Part shown: one piece after another, positions 8,505 through 18,275 of the stretch
Layout of the letters: each line of letters starts with the position of its first letter
Position numbering within the stretch: the stretch's first letter is position 1
Assembly: GCF_000613885.1 (NCBI RefSeq)
Contig: NZ_BAJV01000004.1
Coordinates: forward strand, 124,001-188,000
Direction of reading: 5' to 3'
Source of the DNA: Asaia prunellae JCM 25354
Lineage (GTDB): Bacteria; Pseudomonadota; Alphaproteobacteria; Acetobacterales; Acetobacteraceae
DNA: 64,000 nt
Made by a program: the position numbers and the translations under genes
The notes under the pieces: model-generated
Databases searched by the model: none
What the model was told of the DNA's origin: nothing
Seen by the model: the letters and a program-made list of their open reading frames with translations, nothing else

Positions 8505-9484
8505 GCCAACAGAAAATTCTTCACGCTGCTCCCGGAGCCAGTCAGAAATGGCGCTGGCTTCCGAATGTGCGGGATGCAGGCACCCTGATCGGTCTTGTGG
8601 TGATTGCCACCGTCTTCACCCTTTCGACCCCATTATTCATGACGGCGCATAATGCCATCAACATCCTGCAACAATCGAGCATCAATACCTGTGTCGCCCT
8701 TGGCATGACGCTTGTCATCATTGCAGGCGGGATCGATCTTTCCGTAGGACCGGTCGCAGCACTTTCTGCCGTTATCACGGCAAGCGCCCTGCATGCTGGC
8801 GTGCCTATACCACTTGCCCTGTGCGCCGGCCTCGGCATTGGGCTTTTTTGCGGATTCTGCAATGGCGCCCTTATCGCCTTTGCAGGATTGCAACCGTTTA
8901 TCGTCACTCTTGGCACGCTGAGCCTTTTTCGTGCCCTTGCCCTGATCTATACGGGCGGCAATCCGATCATCGGCCTTGAAAGCGGATTTCGTACGCTCTT
9001 CAACGGCTCGATCGGACCGATACCGGTACCTGTGGTAATTGCCGGCGTCATAGGGATCGTCGCGTGGTTCATTCTGCGCAAAATGCCGCTGGGTGAGTAT
9101 ATTCTTGCTGTGGGAGGCAATGAAGAGGCCGCCCGGATCGCGGGTGTTCCAATCGCGAGAACCAAGATTGCCACCTATATGATCTCGGGTTGCGTCACCT
9201 CCATTGCCGCCATGATCCTTATTGGCAGACTTGGAGCTGCGGAACCTGTTCTGGGCAATCTCTGGGAGCTGGATGCCATCGCTGCCGCTGCAATCGGTGG
9301 GGCCTCTCTTATGGGAGGCAAAGGCAGTATCGTAGGCACGATACTGGGGGCAATCGTGCTGGGTGAAATGCGCAACGGCCTGACTCTGCTCAATGTTCAG
9401 GCTTTTTATCAGCTTCTGGCAACCGGCCTCATCATTATCGTCGCGATGCTGGTGGATCGTTTCACACGGGGACGGCAACAATAG
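8501..9484 (+). CDS. Sugar ABC transporter permease (RbsC family)
   Basis: A 327-residue membrane protein with about eight to ten hydrophobic segments. It carries the family hallmarks GMTLVIIAGGIDLSVGPVAAL, LQPFIVTLGTLSL, GGNEEAARIAGVPIARTK (the loop that contacts the ATPase) and AIGGASLMGGKGSIVGTILGA. It forms the inner-membrane channel of the ribose/galactose-type importer with the two preceding genes. The start overlaps the ATPase stop by four bases. It is the last gene of this operon, and convergent gene 9543-11453 follows after 58 bases. Confidence 0.88.
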   Translation: MSQQKILHAAPGASQKWRWLPNVRDAGTLIGLVVIATVFTLSTPLFMTAHNAINILQQSSINTCVALGMTLVIIAGGIDLSVGPVAALSAVITASALHAGVPIPLALCAGLGIGLFCGFCNGALIAFAGLQPFIVTLGTLSLFRALALIYTGGNPIIGLESGFRTLFNGSIGPIPVPVVIAGVIGIVAWFILRKMPLGEYILAVGGNEEAARIAGVPIARTKIATYMISGCVTSIAAMILIGRLGAAEPVLGNLWELDAIAAAAIGGASLMGGKGSIVGTILGAIVLGEMRNGLTLLNVQAFYQLLATGLIIIVAMLVDRFTRGRQQ

Positions 9485-9542
9485 CCGTCCTTTTCTTACC
9501 CAGGCGCAGATCTTCAGCAAACATAGTCAGGTTATAATCCAC

Positions 9543-11453
9543 TTAACGTTTCCTGCGGGATCGCAGGAAATCGCGCCTTTGCATACCGGAAGATCGGCAT
9601 GCTATCCCCGTCTGCTTAACAGACTCAATACCCGGCTCAAGAGCAGGCAGGTCAATCGGTTCGACAATGTATGGTCCTGAAGCCAGTATCTCGAGACACA
9701 GGATACCGAAAGAATGGGCATTGCGATCCGGCAGCTCCAGCAAGGCGCGCCCATCCGTCCAGCGTGCACCCGGTCCTTCGACATCATGCCATCCGGTGAT
9801 CTGCCTGTCCGCCAGATGAGCCTCCATTTCCTGCGCCGCATTGGCCTCGAACAGGATAACCTTGCCTATGAGCACACCAAGACAGCGACGATCATCGACA
9901 AAGGGGCCAATTGTATCAGATGGTTTGGATGCATTCGATTCTATCCAGACCGACTGGATCTTCGGCGGAAGATAGAAGGTTACCATGCCCGCACTGTAAC
10001 GGTGTGGCCGGATAACGATGTTTCTGCCTACGACCAGTCTGATATGTGGATCAGCTTCGAGAGATTGGTCGGAGTTACCGGAAAGGTGTCCCATATCGAC
10101 CGCACGTTCCTTGCACCATTTATGAATGGGCTCGACAAAAGAACGATCAACACACACTGATGCTGCAGGGCACAGATTTCTGCGGAGAGTATGGTAATCG
10201 TCTGAGTTTCTTGTAGATGTAAAAGCACTTCGATTACCCGTATCGAGGTAACTCTCTGTCTGTATACCATTGGCAAAAATCACAGAATGATCTTCGACCT
10301 CAATGTGATAATATGTGAAGTAACTGATGGAAATATCGTAAAATATACTCCCCCCGTTGACCAGCATTCTTGCCGGAACGAACTTCCCATTCATGTAAAG
10401 ACAATGTTCTGGGGTAATAAGAAGATCCTGGTAAGGCGCAGCTTCCCCAAATGCATCTTTCCGGACCCTGATCGGAAAACCTGCCTCATCGACCGGTTTC
10501 TCTGCTCTTGTTATAGTATGCCTGCTCCCGACCCAGATGATCTTCCTTGTTTTCAGCTTATCGTTGATCAGGACGATCACTTCGTCTCCGTCTTTGAGCA
10601 TTTCGACCGGACACTCACCACCAGGAGTGCGGATCATCGTCCCTGCCAGAAAACAGACACTCGCCAGAGCCTCAACCGACAACGTTCCTCCATCCTTGCT
10701 CATCGTCAAAGGGCCACGACCTGAAACAGAGAACTGGCCTGTAGTAAAATTGATGCCTGAAACGGTGAAGCTTGCGAGTGTGTTCCCGGCCTCGTCCAAC
10801 GCGGTGATGATCTGTGATCCATTCAGGCTGACAACTGTATAAGTGTCAGGATTTCCTGCCAGATTGGTAAACCGCACAATATCGCGCGCTGCATCGAACC
10901 CGTTGATCGTCACGCTTGAAAGGTTGATCAGGGCGCCACCAGCATTGGCAACGAAAATACCGCCGCCCTGGCCAAAATTTATTGTACTTCCCGAAAGGGC
11001 GCTCAGAAGTCCGGATCCATTACTGAATGACCCGCCAGCTCTGAGATTGATGGTTGTGCCACTCAATGCATTTCCCAGCACTCCTGAGGCCAGGGTTACA
11101 ACCCCACCGTCAACATTGACCTTCATTCCGCTAAGGAGTGATGCCCCAGTGGAGATAACCGCACTTCCTCCAACATTGATTGTCGCTCCGGTGAGGGCAC
11201 TCAGGACTGTCGATACCTTACCCGAATATCCAGGAGGAATTACATATATTCCTCCACCCAAGCCAAGAAGAGACAAGATATTCAATGTACCATTCAATGT
11301 AGTAAGAACATTTCCTGCGGGTATTCCTGACACATAGGACGTTGATCCATCCGTATAAGTAACACGAAGGTCGTAATTTGCTCCTATGCCCAATATTCCT
11401 GAATGATAAGTAAGGCTGTAGATAATCCCGTTCGAATTCGAATAATCTGTCAC
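9543..11453 (-). CDS. Hint-domain surface protein with beta-helix-like N-terminal repeats
   Basis: A 636-residue protein. Residues 45-250 are glycine/serine-rich short repeats (LSALTGATINVGGSAVI, LSGSTINFGQGGG) resembling a beta-helical passenger. A Hint (hedgehog/intein) domain starts at Cys267 in VCFLAGTMIRTPGG and includes LLITPEHCLYMNG, whose T347-x-x-H350 is the usual catalytic block, followed by YHIEVEDHSVIFANG. A further 230-residue region has no name I know. Hint domains can cleave or splice the chain at the Cys; whether this one does is unknown. No classical signal peptide is seen. The C-terminal QRRDFLRSRRKR lies in a hairpin and differs from the end of its relative at 18276-20363, so the true stop is uncertain. 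Confidence 0.75.
   Translation of the reverse strand: MTDYSNSNGIIYSLTYHSGILGIGANYDLRVTYTDGSTSYVSGIPAGNVLTTLNGTLNILSLLGLGGGIYVIPPGYSGKVSTVLSALTGATINVGGSAVISTGASLLSGMKVNVDGGVVTLASGVLGNALSGTTINLRAGGSFSNGSGLLSALSGSTINFGQGGGIFVANAGGALINLSSVTINGFDAARDIVRFTNLAGNPDTYTVVSLNGSQIITALDEAGNTLASFTVSGINFTTGQFSVSGRGPLTMSKDGGTLSVEALASVCFLAGTMIRTPGGECPVEMLKDGDEVIVLINDKLKTRKIIWVGSRHTITRAEKPVDEAGFPIRVRKDAFGEAAPYQDLLITPEHCLYMNGKFVPARMLVNGGSIFYDISISYFTYYHIEVEDHSVIFANGIQTESYLDTGNRSAFTSTRNSDDYHTLRRNLCPAASVCVDRSFVEPIHKWCKERAVDMGHLSGNSDQSLEADPHIRLVVGRNIVIRPHRYSAGMVTFYLPPKIQSVWIESNASKPSDTIGPFVDDRRCLGVLIGKVILFEANAAQEMEAHLADRQITGWHDVEGPGARWTDGRALLELPDRNAHSFGILCLEILASGPYIVEPIDLPALEPGIESVKQTGIACRSSGMQRRDFLRSRRKR
9549..9570. 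terminator. Hairpin between convergent operons
   Basis: Perfect 9-base arms TTTCCTGCG and CGCAGGAAA enclose a GGAT loop. It lies 64 bases after the permease stop and inside the last codons of the convergent Hint gene. It could terminate transcription from either side; no strong T tract follows. Confidence 0.4.
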
Positions 11454-12158
11454 ACCGCAAACCCCTTAAAAAACATGCAAACAAATATCATTTCGATTAA
11501 ATTACAATTTGCGGTCCAATCTGATAATGAACTGTTTCCCGCTCATAGATAGGCCGTCACAATCACGATGCTGCTTTCACCTGCGTACAGGTCACCCACA
11601 AGGAGCAAAAACACGTTTCTGCTTCCGCCTCCTTATCAAAGAAATGCATCTATAGTTGTGGTCAGCGCGCTATCAGTATGAATCGCAACACCATTATAAC
11701 CGCTGAAAGATCGATCCAATGTGGAAAGATCGTCCATTTCGCTTCTTTCATCTGCCCTGATTGATTGTGCAGCTGCTATCTTCGTTTAAAAAATATAATA
11801 GATCGTAAAAAAATGCAGATATCGCGGAAAGCTTTTACCCTGACGAAGCGGGAGATGATGCCGCCTCTGCCAAATGTCTCAGAGAACCAATCAAACGCTT
11901 CGGTCAGTTTCGTGAGACGTACTTCATTACCACTTTTTTTTCTTATTTCCAGCTACGCAAGACGAAACAGCAGAGATGATCCGCTATCCATCAGACATTA
12001 TGGCACGACGCCCAGTCTTAAACTTTCCCAATCTTGAACCTTATTCGTGTTTCTGAGAATCATTTGCATATAATCACAACACAAATTGGCGCATCGGCCT
12101 CTCTTAAATCCTGCACGCAAAATGCGTAGAGGCCGCCACTCGTCATTTGTGGAGTGTT
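11454..12158. other. Non-coding gap with shared TonB-receptor upstream motif
   Basis: These 705 bases lie between the divergent Hint and receptor genes and are AT-rich in places. I see no convincing gene. They contain the 12018-12043 motif shared with the second receptor gene. A Fur-box-like stretch, gagaatcatttgcata (about 12055-12070), could give iron control, but the match is loose. Confidence 0.4.
12018..12043 (+). promoter_or_regulatory. Shared upstream motif, copy 1
   Basis: The core CTTTCCCAATCTTG is identical to copy 2 at 15289-15313, with TTAA before it and AC..TTA after it also shared. This copy is about 115 bases upstream of the first TonB-receptor start. Joint control of the two receptor genes is inferred. 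Confidence 0.45.
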
Positions 12159-14413
12159 ATGAAAAAATATTGCTTTTCCCTCCTTTGCCTCAGCGTAACG
12201 TCCTCTCCCGCGATGGCAGACTCATCGTCACCAGTCTTTTCCGAGGCAACAGGGGCATCAAACAACGGAAAGGTACAGACTGATACCCCAGTATCCGCCT
12301 CTGCTGCCACTCATCCTGCCTTGCCGCTGGCAAAGTCCGGCACGGATGAGCTGATTACCGTCACAGGACGAGCGACACCGCCTCCGGAAGTCACGGATAC
12401 ACGCTATCAACCTACGCCGGATGCTTCGACCCTGCGTACCACCACGTCGGTGCTGAATATTCCGCAGGTCGTCAATATTGTATCTCAGCAGGTGATACGT
12501 GATCAGGAACCGCGCAATCTGGATGATGCCCTGGCCAATGTAAGCGGTATTACACAGGGTAATACGCTGGCCGGGACTCAGGATACGATCATGAAACGTG
12601 GCTTCGGCGGCAATCGTGACGGCTCGATCATGCATAACGGGATGCCTCTGATACAGGGACGCGGTTTCAATGCTGCTGCCAACAGTGTCGAGGTACTCAA
12701 AGGGCCGTCTTCTCTGCTTTATGGCATCATGGATCCTGGCGGCGTCATCAATATCGTCAGCAAAAAGCCACGTCTGCAAGCCAGGACCACAGCATCGGTC
12801 ATGGGCTGGACCTATGGGCGGGGCAAGGATGGCTTTGAAGGAATGCTCGATTCAACCGGTCCAATCGGCAAGGGGAAGCTCGCCTATCGGTTGGTACTGG
12901 ATCGTATCGCCGAGGATTACTGGCGCAATTTCGGCATGCATCAGGAAACGCTGATCGCCCCGTCACTGGCCTGGCTGGGCAAGAAGACGCAGATCATCGC
13001 CTGGTACGAATTTCGCGACTATCTCTATCCTTTCGATCGCGGTACGGCGCTGGACCCGCGTACTGGCAAACCGCTCGATATTCCCTCCACCCGACGCCTG
13101 GACGAAAACTTCAATCGCATGACCGGGCAAAGCCATCTGGCCAGCTATCGCTCGATCATCGCTTCGGTGCCGGATGGTCTGCTCATGTCAATTTCAGTTA
13201 TAATCAGGAGACTTACGATGCCAACCAGCTGCGTGTAACAGGCGTCAACGTTGCCAGAGGCACACTGAGCCGCAGTAATGACGCCACCCATGGAGCGTTC
13301 AGCTCGGATACGTATGGCACCGCCTATCTGGATGGGCCGGTCAAAATCGGCAATTTCAAACAGACAATCCAGATTGGCATGGATGGTGAATACAGATTGA
13401 TCTACCGAAAAGATCTTCTGCGACAATCGAGCAAATATACGTTCAACTACATCAAACCGGTCTACGGTCTCGAAAATCCTTCAACGACAATATCGCCAAG
13501 CGATAGCGACCAGACTGACGATCTGCACGATTATTCCGGCTTCTTACGCGACACCTTCAAGCTCGGTGAACGCTGGGTAGTCGTCGGCGGGCTGCGCTAT
13601 CTCAGCTATCGCCAGATCGCAGGCCGCGGGCGGCCTTTCAAGGCCAATACCAATATCGGAGACGGCGCCTTTTTGCCCCAGGCTGGGCTTGTCTACCGCC
13701 TTGCCCCCTCCTGGTCGCTTTATGCCAGCTATACACAGTCACTCAAACCAGCCTCGACCATTGCACCGCTTTCCAGCGGGCTCGTGCTTGATTCAGGATT
13801 TCAGCCGGAAAAAGGCCGCTCCTATGAATTCGGAGCGAAAATGGCGCTACATGATCGTCTGACCGGCACGCTTGCATTCTACGATATTCACAAGCGCAAC
13901 GTACTTGTCTCCCAATACAACACGACGACCAACCAGACAGACTACCGTACAGCAGGCGCCGCTCGCTCACGCGGCATAGAGCTCGATCTGTCCGGACAGG
14001 TAACAGGACATCTCAGCATGATTGGCAGCTATGCCTATCTCGACGGTGCAACGACAAAAGACCCACTATATGCAGGCAAGCAGCTCTGGAATGCCGCACG
14101 CCATACAGCATCGCTGGGGATCGTTTACGATCTCGGCCCTGTCTTCGGCGAGGACAGGCTGCGCTTTGGTGGCGATGCCCATTATGTCGGACGTCGCGCG
14201 GGCGATTCAGCCAACAGCTTCTTTCTGCCCAGCTATGTCACGGGCGATCTGTTCGCAACCTATGACCGGGTGATCGCGCACCATATGGTCAATTTCCAGT
14301 TCAATATCAAGAATATCTCCAATCTCGTTTATTATCCTTCGTCAGTAAACAGCTATTTCGTCTCTCTCGGCGAGGCGCGACGCTTCTCTCTGCGCACCAT
14401 GGTGGCTTTCTGA
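12159..14413 (+). CDS. TonB-dependent siderophore-type receptor, frameshifted near 13162
   Basis: The ATG at 12159 follows GGAG and begins a signal peptide (MKKYCFSLLCLSVTSSPAMA). The plug domain is recognisable: NIPQVVNIVSQQVIRDQ, RNLDDALANVSGI, VEVLKGPSSLLYG and GGVINIVSKKP. The long beta-barrel ends in RRFSLRTMVAF, with a terminal Phe as in outer-membrane proteins. The frame breaks at 13161-13163. One extra T restores AFGAGWSAHVNFSYN and a 751-residue protein. Such receptors take up ferric siderophores or similar ligands using TonB energy. Ligand is unknown. The stop overlaps the next ATG (TGATG), so the secreted protein is coupled to it. Confidence 0.85.
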
Positions 14414-15168
14414 TGAAAAACCGTATCCTTCTGCCTCTTGCTATTTGCATCACAGGATTCATCTCGCAAGCGACGGCACAGATTTCGCCTCCTGCAGCAG
14501 AAGCGAGAAGCATCGCCTATCTCTGCAAGCTAAAAGGCCCTAATCGTGCCATCGATGACGCCGCCATTGCTCATATCTCCAGCCTCGGTTTTACCGTTCA
14601 CCCCATGGAGGACACGACAAGACCGGAGGAAGTGAAAGACGATCTGGTCGTGCTGTCCTCTACGGTCTCAGGGAAGAATGTCAGTCCGGCCTGGCGCTAC
14701 GCCGCCAAACCGCTTTTGACATGGGAAAATGACAGTCTCGACGACCTTGCCATGACGGGTAAACGCCATGATGTCGACTTTGGAGAAACTGAGAAAGAAC
14801 GTTATCTCTGGCTCGTCAATGCGCCGCACCCGATGAGTGGCGGTCTCTCGGCCGGATTGGCCAATGTCTATACAAAGCAGAGCCCCATGAGTTGGGGTAA
14901 ACCGGGGCTCGGCGCAACCGTGATCGCCACAGTCTATGGTCAGCCGAAAAAATCCGCCATCTTCGGCTATGAAAAAGGCGCGACGATGGATTATGAATCC
15001 CTTGCTCCCGCCAGACGGGTCATGGTTTTTCTGGATAACGCGACCTTTACGATGCTTTCCCCTCAGGGAGAGTGCCTGTTCGACTCTGCCCTGCTCTGGG
15101 CAAGCAGCCAACAGGGGCAGGCTGCGTCCTGTGCTGCAACGCGTGGCAGCAAGATCTCCAAACCCTGA
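14413..15168 (+). CDS. Secreted protein of unknown function, coupled to TonB receptor
   Basis: A 251-residue protein with a signal peptide (MKNRILLPLAICITGFISQATA). The mature part contains DDLVVLSSTVSGKNVSPAWRY and KPLLTWENDSLDDLAMTG. This arrangement recalls a small alpha/beta domain seen in secreted ThuA/amidotransferase-like proteins, but I cannot name the family with confidence. Its ATG overlaps the receptor stop, so it is probably made with the receptor and acts in the periplasm or outside the cell on the same ligand. That link is inferred only from coupling. Confidence 0.6.
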   Translation: MKNRILLPLAICITGFISQATAQISPPAAEARSIAYLCKLKGPNRAIDDAAIAHISSLGFTVHPMEDTTRPEEVKDDLVVLSSTVSGKNVSPAWRYAAKPLLTWENDSLDDLAMTGKRHDVDFGETEKERYLWLVNAPHPMSGGLSAGLANVYTKQSPMSWGKPGLGATVIATVYGQPKKSAIFGYEKGATMDYESLAPARRVMVFLDNATFTMLSPQGECLFDSALLWASSQQGQAASCAATRGSKISKP

Positions 15169-15288
15169 ATTTATCCAAAACATAGATAGTCAGGCTGTCT
15201 CAGCGCCCTGAAAACGGGAGGCAGTCTGTTCGTGACGTCAAATTGCGAGGTTACTGGCAGGAAAACCTGTTCGCAGAAACAGTTTAAA

Positions 15289-15313
15289 TTAAGCTTTCCC
15301 AATCTTGGACTTA
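15289..15313 (+). promoter_or_regulatory. Shared upstream motif, copy 2
   Basis: TTAA, one variable base, CTTTCCCAATCTTG, one variable base, then AC and TTA match copy 1. This copy lies about 65 bases before the start of the second receptor gene. The regulator is unknown. Confidence 0.45.
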
Positions 15314-15377
15314 ACCATTTGCCAGGAAATAGAAAGACAAATAGCAATTGCGACGCGTTCTCATCATGTAGGTTGTC

Positions 15378-17666
15378 ATGCTGTCTGTTCTTTGCCCCAA
15401 GCGCTTCGCGACGCGCTCTCTCCTTTCCTTGTGTTTGATCAATACTGCTCTCTCGACCTCGGCTCTGGCCTCTACTTCCCAGAGCGAGGAAAAGACGCGG
15501 CCTGTCTATAATAATGCGTCAAAAAAAAAGGCATTACCGCACCAGGATGCAAAAGCGGCGAATGACAAGGCACAAAACGGGAAGCCGGGAGATGAACATC
15601 TGACCGTCATCGGCAAATCACATCCTCTGCTGACAGCCCTCTCCCCCAACCACAAATTCACGGCCTCTTTGCTTGATACACCACGCTCGGTCTCAGTTGT
15701 GACGAAAGAGCAGATGAAGCTGGTCAACGCCACCTCCTTTGAAGACGCCATGCGGACCGTGCCCGGCGTCAGCTTTCGCGGCGGCGATGCCTATGCCATT
15801 CCGGGCGGCAACTACCCCGTCATTCGCGGCTTTGGCTCATACAGCAACATGTTCATCGACGGGCTGCGTGATAGCGGCGTGAGCCAGCGTGAAGTCTTCG
15901 ATGTCGAGGAAATGGAAGTCCTCAAGGGGCCGGGTTCGGTCTATGGCGGTCGTGGTGGCCTTGGCGGGCAGATCAATATCACCAGCAAGAAAGCACAGCT
16001 CGGCAATCTGACCTCCGGGCAGATCGGCTTTGGTACAGCCGCCTACAAGCGGGGCACGATCGATATCAACCGCCAGATTGGCTCCTCAACAGCGTTCCGC
16101 CTCAATGCCATGGGTGCCGATGGCGATACGGCTGGTCGCGCACCTGTTGGCGGGCATAAATGGGGCGTCTCACCGTCACTTGCTTTCGGCCTCGGCACGA
16201 AAACGCGGCTGACGCTCGGCTATTACCATCTCTATTCGTTCGACATGCCTGATTACTCTGCGCCGTACAGCAAGGTCACGCATGAGCCTCTGAAGATACC
16301 ACGCAGCACAGTACTCGGGCTTGCAGATCGCGATTTCGAGCGCAGCACCACCGATCTGGGGCAGATCATTCTGGAGCGTGACCTGTTCAAGGATTTCGTT
16401 TTCCGGAACACGCTGCAATGGACCAGTACGCAATATGACTATGTTGCCACCAACCCCCAGTGGCAGAGCGCGGCGCTCAATAACCAGACCATCCTGCTCG
16501 AAGCCAAATCCGGCAAGTTCCATACGGATAATTTCCAGGAACAGGCCATGGTTTCAGGAACGTTCGACACCGGACCGGTCCATCACGCCATCAATACCGG
16601 CATTGAAGTCTCGCGCGAGCGCCTGACGCGCAACGAGTATTACGTAGTCGATTCAGGTGGGCATAATCTTCGTAATGGTGGCCCCTGCACCATTGCCTAT
16701 AACTGCATCTCGGCCACCAATCTCGGCAGCTGGAGCGCCCATAATCCCTGGCTTGGCTCCTATACGCTGGGCGAGCCGGGTATTGCGCCGCTCAATACCA
16801 ATGTCACCACAGGTTCTGCCTATGCGTTCGATACGATGAGCATGTTGCGCGATCATCTGCTGATCAATGGCGGCGTGCGTTTCGACCGCTTCATGACCTC
16901 TGCGGTTCAGGGTAATGTCGGGCTCAGCAACAACCAGAGCTTCATCAACTATCAGGCGGGCGCGGTCTATAAGCCAGTAAAGCCCGTCAGCCTCTATTTC
17001 TCCTACGCCACCGCGTCCAATCCGGTCGGCGTCGATGCCGGCGCAGACGGACAGATCGCACTCTCGGCCGCGAATACAAAACTCAACCCTCAGAACGGCA
17101 AGAATATCGAAGTCGGTGCCAAGGCCGATCTGTTCAACGGGCGCTTTTCCGTCACCGGCTCGCTTTTCGACGGCAAGATGACAAATGCCCAGGTGTCGGA
17201 TGGCTATGGCAACCAGATCAATGCAGGAACGCAGCGTGTGCGTGGTGCCGAAATCAACGTTGCAGGCAGCATCACGCCGAAATGGGAGATGTTCGGCGGC
17301 TGGACCTATCTCGACAGTACCGTCATCAATGGGGGGCCGACCAGGGCCAACGTAGGCAAACGGTTCCCCTACACACCGGGCAATTCGATCGCGCTATGGA
17401 GCACCTACAAGATTCTGCCACGCCTGAAAGCAGGTGGTGGCCTGACCTATATGAGCAAGCGCTATACCAATGTGAACAACCAGACCTGGGTGCCTAGCTA
17501 TGTCCGTCTGGACATGGTGGCCGATTATCAGATTACCCGCACGCTTGATCTGCAGGCCAACCTCCAGAACCTGACCAACAAACGCTATTACGACCGGGTT
17601 TATGTCAATTATTCACGCATAGCTGCAGGCCGGGCTGTTACCTTCCAGCTGACGCTCAAGATGTAG
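15378..17666 (+). CDS. TonB-dependent siderophore receptor (Fiu/FhuE-like)
   Basis: An intact 762-residue outer-membrane receptor. A signal peptide ends near ALAS. A linker rich in Lys/Asp precedes the TonB-box-like HLTVIG and the plug (TPRSVSVVTKEQM, FEDAMRTVPGVSFRGGDAY, RGFGSYSNMFIDGLRDSG, VEVLKGPGSVYGGRGGLGGQINITSK), similar to catecholate-siderophore receptors. The barrel ends AVTFQLTLKM, with LQANLQNLTNKRYY typical of the last strands. It is probably transcribed alone from the region carrying the shared motif. No TonB/ExbBD or siderophore synthesis genes are in the window. Confidence 0.88.
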   Translation: MLSVLCPKRFATRSLLSLCLINTALSTSALASTSQSEEKTRPVYNNASKKKALPHQDAKAANDKAQNGKPGDEHLTVIGKSHPLLTALSPNHKFTASLLDTPRSVSVVTKEQMKLVNATSFEDAMRTVPGVSFRGGDAYAIPGGNYPVIRGFGSYSNMFIDGLRDSGVSQREVFDVEEMEVLKGPGSVYGGRGGLGGQINITSKKAQLGNLTSGQIGFGTAAYKRGTIDINRQIGSSTAFRLNAMGADGDTAGRAPVGGHKWGVSPSLAFGLGTKTRLTLGYYHLYSFDMPDYSAPYSKVTHEPLKIPRSTVLGLADRDFERSTTDLGQIILERDLFKDFVFRNTLQWTSTQYDYVATNPQWQSAALNNQTILLEAKSGKFHTDNFQEQAMVSGTFDTGPVHHAINTGIEVSRERLTRNEYYVVDSGGHNLRNGGPCTIAYNCISATNLGSWSAHNPWLGSYTLGEPGIAPLNTNVTTGSAYAFDTMSMLRDHLLINGGVRFDRFMTSAVQGNVGLSNNQSFINYQAGAVYKPVKPVSLYFSYATASNPVGVDAGADGQIALSAANTKLNPQNGKNIEVGAKADLFNGRFSVTGSLFDGKMTNAQVSDGYGNQINAGTQRVRGAEINVAGSITPKWEMFGGWTYLDSTVINGGPTRANVGKRFPYTPGNSIALWSTYKILPRLKAGGGLTYMSKRYTNVNNQTWVPSYVRLDMVADYQITRTLDLQANLQNLTNKRYYDRVYVNYSRIAAGRAVTFQLTLKM

Positions 17667-18275
17667 CCAATAGAAGTAAAAACAGACGTAATTCACTATA
17701 CAGGCCGGGTCTGGTAGCCAATGATATCGCGCCAGACAAGGCCTCGTCGACTGACGAGATAAAACCGCCAGTTATAAGCTTTCATCTTGCTATTAACGGG
17801 ATACTGCTCAGTTGAAGGCTCATCGTCTCCTGTGTGACGATGAGCCGGCAGAGCGTGAAACTCGATGCACTTCATGCCTGCTCTCTGCATCAAAAGGCAG
17901 TAAGATTGCCCGATATCTGATCAGGCAGGACGTACAGGTCATAGACCGTGACAAACCCCGAGACTGTAGCGTGCTACTGATCAGGATGGGTATATCCTCG
18001 TCGATAGTCTGCAGACTGACCGGAACACCCAAACAGCAAGGCATTTCCCAATGCGATAACACAGACCGGTTCAATTACCATGAAGACAACAACTAATATC
18101 ATCCTAAAATGACAAACAATTATCCTTTTTCAACTTAATATTACATATCGTCCACAATCAAGTACCCCTCCGTATCACTCTCCACAGGGAAATATCTGAT
18201 CCCTGACAGGGAAAACGGAGAGTTTTTTCAGCCTGAGCGCTCGCAAGAACTTTTCAAAGCGGAAAGGGAAACAGG
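17667..18275. other. Non-coding gap, possible lipoprotein remnant on the minus strand
   Basis: In 609 bases I find no intact gene. On the minus strand from about 18080 downward, a lipoprotein-like start (ALGNALLFGCSGQSADYRRG) is stopped by TAG. Further protein-like pieces (ATVSGFVTVYDLYVLPD; YNWRFYLVSRRGLVWRD, ending at 17696) appear in other frames. This could be a decayed small lipoprotein gene or chance. The last 100 bases before 18276 hold a palindrome TCCCTG-A-CAGGGA at 18200-18212. Confidence 0.3.

Noticed and set aside
8633-9520. 295-codon minus-strand frame opposite the sugar permease
   Set aside because: The permease on the plus strand has all family motifs; the opposite frame is charged and featureless.
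11765-12037. 90-codon plus-strand frame upstream of the first TonB receptor
   Set aside because: It contains the shared upstream motif, has no clear ribosome-binding site and no family features.
17812-18096. 94-codon plus-strand frame in the gap before the second Hint gene
   Set aside because: No start signal or protein-like pattern. The minus strand looks slightly more like a decayed gene.
18185-18214. CAGGGAAA direct repeat and small palindrome before the second Hint gene as a possible riboswitch
   Set aside because: The stems are too short and match no known leader class.
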